Positions 57,988 to 64,000 of a stretch of DNA of 64,000 bases are shown here, piece after piece. The stretch lies in assembly GCA_012932295.1 (NCBI GenBank), contig JAAONU010000001.1, positions 28,885,921 to 28,949,920 of the forward strand, read 5' to 3'. A program made the position numbers and the translations under genes. The DNA is from Cyclina sinensis (taxonomy: Eukaryota; Mollusca; Bivalvia; Venerida; Veneridae). Position 1 is the stretch's first letter. Each line of letters begins with the position of its first letter. The notes beneath the pieces are model-generated. The model had not been told where the DNA came from, made no database searches, and was given only the letters and a program-made list of their open reading frames with translations.

Positions 57988-58822
57988 AGGAATCACTGTC
58001 AGCAAATACCTGTACAAGCTACCAGTCCGGAATAATTTCCTTTGACAGTTTCAGGAAACTTCACTCTAAAGAAATTGTTTGGCCACCTTCCTTGCAAGAA
58101 ATCATTGAATATATAGCTTTTATGTCTATAAATGGGTATGCATACAGAACCGTGAGCAGTCACATATCAGCTATAAGCTACATAAATAAGCTTAATAATT
58201 TCAATGATGAAACTCAGTTTTTTATTGTTCGAAAACTTATTCAAGGTATGCAGAGAAATCAATCTCGGAAAGATACCAGGAAACCGATAAGTATCCAATT
58301 ACTTCACAAAATAGTTGCTAGCCTCCCTTTTGTATGCAAATCCGTGTATGAACAGACGCTTTTTTTTTTTGTTTTCAGTTAGCATTTTATGCCTTATTAC
58401 GAGTAAGTGAGACTTCCTATCCTTATAAGGGAGTTGGGCTTACAGAGAACAAGTTTATACTGTTTTTGCCTCATTCAAAAACTGATCAGCTTGGACAAGG
58501 TTGTTTTCTAGAAGTTCCCTTGTCAGCAGAATATTCCGGTAATTTGAGACTGGATATTGCAAATTATTTGACAAGACGCCCAAAAGGCGACGGGCAGTTT
58601 CTTTGTCATATGGATGGCTCACCTCTGTCTCCGTATCAGTTTCGATCTATCCTTCAGAAAACATTCAGATTTTTAGAAATCCCTGAAACAACCTTCAAAA
58701 GCCATTCTTTCAGAATAGGAGGTGAAAGTTTCCTTCATAGTTTCGATTCAGATGAAAAGCTCATACAAAAATTTGGGCGTTGGAAATCAGCTACATACAA
58801 AACATACATCAGACCAACATAA
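57981..58822 (+). pseudogene. DIRS/Ngaro-type tyrosine recombinase, one frameshift
   Basis: It overlaps the end of the RNase H frame. The N-terminal core-binding part 'ANTCTSYQSGIISF' ... 'YRTVSSHISAISYIN' ... 'RKLIQGMQRNQSRKDTRKP' runs to an 11-T run at 58360-58370, where the frame shifts. The next frame supplies 'LAFYALLRVSETSY', with the first catalytic arginine. It then has 'HSKTDQLGQGC', 'SHSFRIGGESF' (the HxxR box) and 'FGRWKSATYKTYIRPT' with the W and the tyrosine nucleophile. The catalytic set is therefore intact apart from the homopolymer shift. The product would join the circular cDNA to the target. Confidence 0.88.
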
Positions 58823-58960
58823 TAATAAGAATTTAATTATATTATCATATAAGAGTGACGTCATCAATTTGACAGGGCATGACGTCATAATAAGCTACAC
58901 GCTTCATGAACATACGTGATTCTTTAATCAATATCTTAAATTTGCATGTGTATTTACAGT

Positions 58961-59527
58961 ATGGGTTGTAGGATCATCCATAATCAGAGACTTTATAATT
59001 TCTTTATGTCTCAGACAAAAACCTTGGCCTGTCAGAAATAGGAGGCGTGGTAGAATGGAATTTTCAGCCTGGTATGCGTGGGCACCACCTAATTAGTCAC
59101 TATACAAAGTATATTAGAGAACAAACTAGCTCCGTATATGATGATAATACATTGCGGTGGAAATGACTTGGGCCAAATTAATTTAGGTTCTGCACAATAT
59201 ATCCTTAAATCAGCTATTCAGGAAATTTCTATTTTACTTCCATATACAAGAATTGTTTTTTCTCAAATTCTACCAAGGCTAAAATACAGAGATGAAATTA
59301 ATCACATTAAGTTAAATAAAGGCAGCAGAAGGCTTAATACTGCCTTATCTAAACTGTGCATTAGTGTGGGTGGTTGTTAAATTCGATACCCACAGATATA
59401 TGAAGCTCCAGAGTATTTTAGAGACTCTGTACACCTGTCGGTAAAAGGGATGAGCATTATGCATGAGAATATGCAACAGGCTGTTTATACATTCACTCAA
59501 ATTGATACACAATGCTATCCTCCGTAA
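58961..59527 (+). pseudogene. SGNH/GDSL-hydrolase-like module downstream of the recombinase, frameshifted
   Basis: Three fragments in different frames line up as one SGNH domain. Block I 'VVGSSIIRDF' starts at about 58967 just after an acceptor-like TTTACAG. The middle is 'EWNFQPGMRGHHLISHY'. Block III is 'IHCGGNDLGQINLG' (59138-59380), with 'IVFSQILPRLKYR' after it. Block V 'DSVHLSVKGM' is near 59423. The Ser, Gly-Asn-Asp and Asp-x-x-His elements are all present. Some Ngaro-group elements are known to carry such a hydrolase-like domain; its role there is unknown. At least two frameshifts and a stop break it here. Confidence 0.75.
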
Positions 59528-59603
59528 ACTCTTTAACAGTAATCTTAGATGGCTATTTCACGCGCTAGACCCGCCATTAAAAAATTTATGAGACAGCTAG
59601 GGT

Positions 59604-60371
59604 TTTTAACCCTCCCCATTTTTTGTGGCGGTGCTTAGGCAGTCTTGACTGCCACGCCTTGGCATTCTAGCGCGTCATTGTAATGCAACCACAGTGTACA
59701 TGGCTTGAAGTTCAAAGAATCGTACAAGAAATTTCTAAGTACCGTAGTAATTCAATCAAGCATACGTCCGTTTTTTCCGGTGTATGTGAAATGACGTTCG
59801 TTTGTCCGACGTTAGACTAATATGGCGTCCGATTTTGCCCGCTGTCCGATGGTCAAAATTTTAATAACGTCCGAATATTACTAGTCCGGCGTAGGAATTT
59901 TATATTGCGTCCGAGTGTCCGGCGCATGTGTTTGTACGTCCGATGATCCGGCGTATGTGAATTATATGCCCGACCGATGCTCCGGCGTTGGCTATACTTT
60001 ATAGTGCGACCGATGGTCCGGTGCACGAATCTCTTATTCGTCCGATCGTCCGGCGACCGCCCGATCATCCGGCGGGTTTCCATAAGATTTTTGGACATTT
60101 GGAAAACGGTAACTGCCATATTGCCCCGGCTTACGCCTCCATTTGGGGATCAGCGCAGTTACATAAATTTCAAAATTATTTAAGTAAATCTTCGCCATGT
60201 ACGTTGTGGTTGTAATGTCAGCCATAGCAATATAATGCCAAACTTAATTATCTTTGACAACCTTATTCAAATTGATTTAACTTGAATTTCTCAATGTGAA
60301 ATTGTTGATATAAATTGGATTGAATACAATCAAATAATTCTAATTCTTGTTGAGTTTCTGATCTTTCCCAA
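59604..60371 (+). repeat. Ngaro-like B1 repeat
   Basis: Begins at TTTTTAACCCTCCCC and ends where A2 starts. From 59662 to 60019 it matches 63643-64000 with a single G/A difference. Its left part holds GGCAGTCTTGACTGCC (7-bp-stem hairpin), and TCTAGCGCGT, which pairs with ACGCGCTAGA at about 59558-59567. Confidence 0.85.
59766..60075 (+). repeat. Array of ~17-bp CpG-rich motifs, consensus CGNCCGATNNTCCGGCG
   Basis: About ten copies at roughly 30-35 bp spacing (near 59765, 59793, 59824, 59868, 59907, 59937, 59968, 60006, 60038 and 60058), separated by AT-rich text. Several are partly self-complementary (ACCG...CGGT). The array is repeated in B2. Confidence 0.85.
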
Positions 60372-60567
60372 TAATTCGGTACATTTCAAGCGTGTCTTTA
60401 AATGTACAACATTATTTGGAAGGGAAGATAACTCCGTATGCCTTTTCTCCTTTCGTCACCACAGTTCTCTCAAGATGACGTCATAAATTACGTATTCTTC
60501 AGCGCCCTCTTGCGATTTTCTCCAAGCTGAACAGGTCGGTAAAAGATTTGCTTTACAAATTTTTAAC
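60372..60567 (+). repeat. Ngaro-like A2 repeat
   Basis: Direct copy of A1 at 54297-54492 (offset 6075, one mismatch), directly downstream of B1. Confidence 0.93.
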
Positions 60568-60592
60568 CCTCCCACTCCACCCATTTTTTTTT

Positions 60593-63500
60593 GTATCCTC
60601 GAGTGACCAGTTTCGACGCCGTTAAGATATAATTTGCAGACATCCAAGAACAACATAACAAATTAACAAATACATAACCATTCTAAATAAAATGATATCT
60701 TGTACCAATGCAGGTGTGACATTTAAGCTTATAGTCTTGTTTATTTTCAAGAAACTGCATTTATTTCAGGACGTAAGACTGCAGCCATGTTTGTTGACAG
60801 TGACCTAAAATGACGCCGCTGATTGGCTGCCTTAATATAGCATTTATAACACTCTATTGGACAGAGTACACTGTGAATTTTGTACTAACGGTGTCCACCA
60901 ATAGCAGCAGCCAGGATCTACAATGTAACAACACAGAAATATCATTTCCAAATTTATTTTTCTGATATTAGAATTTTTGTGCCTTATCTTATTAACTTGT
61001 TTGTATGAGCACTCAGCAGGGGAGTTACTCTTCATCAACACAGTGGGGGCACAAAAATACATCACCCCTTCTGACAACCCTGACAGTGGTACAGAAAATT
61101 AAATGTACCCAATGTTCACATTTTGTGCACTGTACCCACTTTACAAAAATCAAAGATGTACTTTTGCGAAGTTCCTGTGGTGTGAACTTGTTGCATACAC
61201 AGCACACCTCTGTGTCAGAGTCCTCCTGAAGTGAATCTTCACTGTCAGTAGTTACTAGTGGTTTTGTAATTCCAGAGGGTCCAGGTTTGGGCTCAGATTT
61301 CTGTGGCTTTGGATTTGTCTTAGATCTGGAAATTTCATGTTCACGAATAAGGTCAACAGTAGCCTCCTCAGTGATTGCTTTGCCACTTATAAATGAACTA
61401 AGATATTTGCGTTTCTTGGTGGGTGGTTTCCTAGCAGTGATGTTTGCAGATTTAGCTTTGAAAAACTCAGATGGATCTGTAGCTGAAGTGTGTTGGTTGT
61501 CTGGTACCACTGGATCACATGTCTGTTGTTGCAGGGCTTCAGAAGGTTTAAAGTTGGATGGATCAACAACATTGGGGTTATATGGGAATATACCAGTTTT
61601 ACGAAAAGATGCCTGTAAATTGCTAGATGACAATGCCTTGGTATAAGCAGAGCATCCAATGGAACAAATATTATAGCGTGTGATGCTCTGACCACAGTGC
61701 TCCCTCATAAACTTATGGCACTCAGCATTGTATATTTTCTCAAAAGGTGCAAAACAGCCAACGTCCAGTGGCTGTAACACATGACTGGTATGAGCTGGTA
61801 AAATAAACAGAATAAGGTTCTCTGTCTTAGCCCAGTCAATCAGACCTAAATTAATATGTGACTTGTGACCATCATAAAGAACAAGTACAGGATTTTCAGC
61901 AGAGCGTTCAGGTAAATACTTCAGAAGATGTTGTTCAACATACCTCCGGAACACAACACTATTACTCCAACCTGATTCTGTTACAACCCCATCTGCTCCA
62001 GCACATGCACCCTCCAACAGCTCTGGCCTCATCCTAACTCCAGGGAAAACGAAAAATGGTGGAACACTGTAGCCAAGAGCATTGCCACTACCTATCACTG
62101 TCACAAGTGATCTGGATCCAGAGGTAACAGCTGAAGGCTTCAACCCAAAACCTGTAATAACGGCTGGTGGAGAGTGTGAGGTAGACAGTCCCTTTTCGTC
62201 AACATTGTAAATGCGCTCTGGTCTATCCTTAAGGTTGTACTTATCAAGGACAGAGGCAAGTTCTTGATAATAATTGGTAACACACTCCAATGTTGTTGCC
62301 TTTGCCCTTTGAATCTGCAGGCCACGAGGTTTCAGTACTTTAAGCTCTGGCCAACGTGACATAAATCCACGGAACCATTTCAGTGACAGTGGATGTTCAG
62401 TATCACGTTTACCTAGACACACTGCATATTCAGTTGCCATATCCACCACTTCTGCTCTGCTGTACCCATAACCACACATAGACATGAATTTCAGATGTTG
62501 TACAAAGTGGGCCTCCTGCTCCTGTGTAAACATTGGTGGTGGACCAGAATGTGTAGCCTCTGGATCTACTCTCCCTGAAAGCTTGTGTCTAAGGGAAGCT
62601 TCTGGTATACCAAACTCCCTGGCAGTGGTTTTAATTGGAGCTCCTGTCAGTCGGACCTTCTCCAAAGCATTGACCATGGATGTTGGGGAGTAGCATCTGT
62701 AGTTCCTTTGTGGAACCTGGAATATACAAATTAAACTTAAACTAAGCTAACACTTATTTTATCCTACAATCTAAGAGTGTTAATATTCAATTAAAATCCA
62801 ATTAACAACACTATATTGAATTGCTATCAAAATGTCTACAACGCGTACATACTGCAAAAGGGTGAATAAAATCCATAAACAAAATGGCTGGTCACATGAC
62901 TGTCACGTGACTTGTGAATGAAACAGCGAGCGTAGCAGACGGCGAATGACAATATTCCCACGCTCATATTTGCAAAGGAAATGAGGCATAAAGTTGTAAT
63001 ACTTTTTGCATTAGCAAAAACATATGAAAAACTATTGAATGAGATAAAATTCGTAAATTTTTACCTTTGCTTCTCTGATTTTCCACATGATAAACGTGAG
63101 CGATAGCGAAGCGTGTATACTACGTTATAGTAAAAGTTGTGACGTAATCGGAAGTCGCTTACATCAAATCAAAATGAAAACAAAAATGGCGTCGAAATAG
63201 GTCAGCGTCAAAACAGGGCACCCGACGATATTTTCTTTCTCTTATTTTCTCGATTCTGCTGTATTTTTCAGAGTCATTGATCTGCACGAATGGGACAACG
63301 ACCAAGCAGTGACTTATTCCATCATTTTTCGTTATGGCTGACAAAGGAAGTTGTATTGTAATTTCTGTTTTACAGGAGTATACATGTTAAAAGACAATCA
63401 GAGACACGGACATTACAGTTCACACGTATTCTAAAATGATCAATGTGTCAATTAGTCAACAGATCTAGTGTAATCATGGTTATACCATAAAATAGATCTA

Positions 63501-63642
63501 GATATACTGGACTGTTTACACACGTGTATACTGTAGTGCATGTAAAGTCAATTTAAATTTCAAGTCCTTCTATATTAATAAAGTGTCTCTTTATATACAA
63601 AATTAGACAATCATTACATAATTTGACTATGTTTTTCTGTCT
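60593..63642 (-). mobile_element. Pogo/Tigger-like DNA transposon segment inserted in B2
   Basis: The B2 repeat starts at about 60561 (TTTTTAACCCTCCC...CATTTTTT), then departs from B1 near 60593 and resumes exactly at 63643 (GCATTCTAGCGCG). The intervening ~3.05 kb holds a minus-strand transposase and non-coding flanks. Compared with B1 a ~38-bp piece is missing, and I could not find convincing terminal inverted repeats or a TA duplication. The ends may therefore lie a little inside, or the insertion was imprecise. Confidence 0.6.
61025..63088 (-). CDS. Pogo/Tigger-like transposase with C-terminal PHD-like finger
   Basis: The main exon 62716-61025 is open for 563 codons. From the Met at 62677 it has a psq-type helix-turn-helix (TTAREFGIPEASLRHKLSG, ~15-36). 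A CENP-B/Tc5-type DNA-binding part ('LSLKWFRGFMSRWPEL', ~50-130) follows, then a DDE domain. The DDE domain has Asp160 ('IYNVDEKG'), Asp269 ('VLYDGHKSHINLGLI') and Asp305 ('HVLQPLDVGCFAPF'), a complete triad with 35 residues between the last two. The last ~55 residues form a Cys-rich PHD-like finger ('CCVCNKF', 'CTKCEHWVHLIFC', 'FLCPHC'). Upstream, CCAG|GTT at 62717 and an 8-codon exon at 63088-63065 (ATG...AAG|GTAAAA) would give a 571-residue protein in phase. The small exon is inferred. No stops or frameshifts, unlike the surrounding element. Confidence 0.9.
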
Positions 63643-64000
63643 GCATTCTAGCGCGTCATTGTAATGCAACCACAATGTACATGGCTTGAAGTTCAAAGAA
63701 TCGTACAAGAAATTTCTAAGTACCGTAGTAATTCAATCAAGCATACGTCCGTTTTTTCCGGTGTATGTGAAATGACGTTCGTTTGTCCGACGTTAGACTA
63801 ATATGGCGTCCGATTTTGCCCGCTGTCCGATGGTCAAAATTTTAATAACGTCCGAATATTACTAGTCCGGCGTAGGAATTTTATATTGCGTCCGAGTGTC
63901 CGGCGCATGTGTTTGTACGTCCGATGATCCGGCGTATGTGAATTATATGCCCGACCGATGCTCCGGCGTTGGCTATACTTTATAGTGCGACCGATGGTCC
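63643..64000 (+). repeat. Ngaro-like B2 repeat (truncated by window end)
   Basis: Matches 59662-60019 at offset 3981 with one difference. If it is full length it should continue about 350 bp past the window and mark the right end of the retrotransposon. Confidence 0.9.

Larger units (their letters stand above)
54297..64000 (+). mobile_element. Ngaro/DIRS-type tyrosine-recombinase retrotransposon with two nested insertions (right end beyond window)
   Basis: Split direct repeats are in the order A1 (54297-54492), coding region, B1 (59604-60371), A2 (60372-60567), B2 (begins about 60561, resumes at 63643 and runs off the window). B1 abuts A2 exactly, and A2 runs into B2 through the shared TTTTTAACCCTCCC. 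This is the arrangement known for Ngaro and PAT elements, which integrate through a circular intermediate by tyrosine recombinase and leave no target duplication. The coding order is ORF1, RT-RNase H, YR, SGNH-like module. A fold-back element (54650-55430) and a ~3-kb transposase-bearing segment (about 60593-63642) are later insertions. The reading frames are broken by indels, so this copy is not autonomous as sequenced. Confidence 0.85.

Noticed and set aside
59766..60075. CRISPR-like spaced repeats
   Set aside because: The motif is short, the spacing is variable and the spacers are AT-rich; it is a eukaryotic retrotransposon terminal repeat, not a CRISPR array.
54297..60567. Interpretation of the 196-bp direct repeats as LTRs or a target duplication
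   Set aside because: They lack TG...CA ends and a target duplication, and B1/B2 plus a tyrosine recombinase explain them as split direct repeats.
63159..63344. 61-codon minus-strand frame upstream of the transposase
   Set aside because: It has no ATG at its start and does not join in phase by an evident donor. It could be leader sequence, but there is no positive evidence of coding.

Overview
The window looks like nuclear DNA of a bivalve mollusc. It is AT-rich, its genes are intron-rich with GT-AG splice sites, and it is packed with dispersed repeats typical of bivalves. These include 'AGCTCACCTGAGC' hairpin-ended repeats, tandem-core elements carrying 'GTCCGTCCGTC' or 'TGACCTTGACCT' runs, tRNA-derived SINEs, and Ngaro/DIRS-like, Gypsy-like and pogo/Tigger-like elements. 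The species assignment is inference. There is no bacterial-style operon, rRNA or CRISPR.

Two conserved host genes sit head to head in the centre. On the minus strand, nine exons between 33457 and 21903 encode a complete 303-residue GNPTG (gamma subunit of the lysosomal-enzyme GlcNAc-1-phosphotransferase), with signal peptide, six-cysteine MRH core and C-terminal coiled coil. On the plus strand, six exons between 33873 and 43686 encode a complete 325-residue TSR3 (18S rRNA aminocarboxypropyltransferase). Their start codons are 415 bp apart, implying a shared bidirectional promoter. The same two genes are divergent neighbours in human, so this looks like a very old microsyntenic pair. None of the supplied open reading frames spans either gene; both models were assembled by eye from phase-compatible splice sites and every junction fits.

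Left region (1-21.9 kb): a decayed non-LTR retrotransposon (2.2-3.75 kb), then a probable spliced non-coding transcription unit (about 5.9-19.4 kb, plus strand). This unit contains an unusual array of about a dozen ~430-bp repeats (8.4-14.2 kb). Each repeat carries two exon-like segments bounded by conserved splice signals. A GGATGG-type minisatellite (15.3-17.1 kb) follows.

The introns of GNPTG and TSR3 hold several non-autonomous DNA transposons with clean boundaries: a TA-flanked MITE, an 8-bp-TSD hAT-like element, and a 9-bp-TSD fold-back element with arrays of TTAGACCCC. They also hold several tandem-core elements.

Right region (44-64 kb) is a transposon graveyard. It has higher-order tandem elements (44.1-49.4 kb), a broken Gypsy-like element (49.6-52.85 kb, minus strand) with an internal gag-fragment insertion, and a Ngaro/DIRS-type tyrosine-recombinase retrotransposon from 54.3 kb to beyond the window end. 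The last shows the A1...B1-A2-B2 split direct repeats of that class, encodes RT-RNase H, tyrosine recombinase and an SGNH-hydrolase-like module, and has itself been invaded twice. A 781-bp fold-back element with a perfect 8-bp TSD sits near its left end. A ~3-kb segment with an intact pogo/Tigger-like transposase fused to a PHD-like finger sits in its right terminal repeat.
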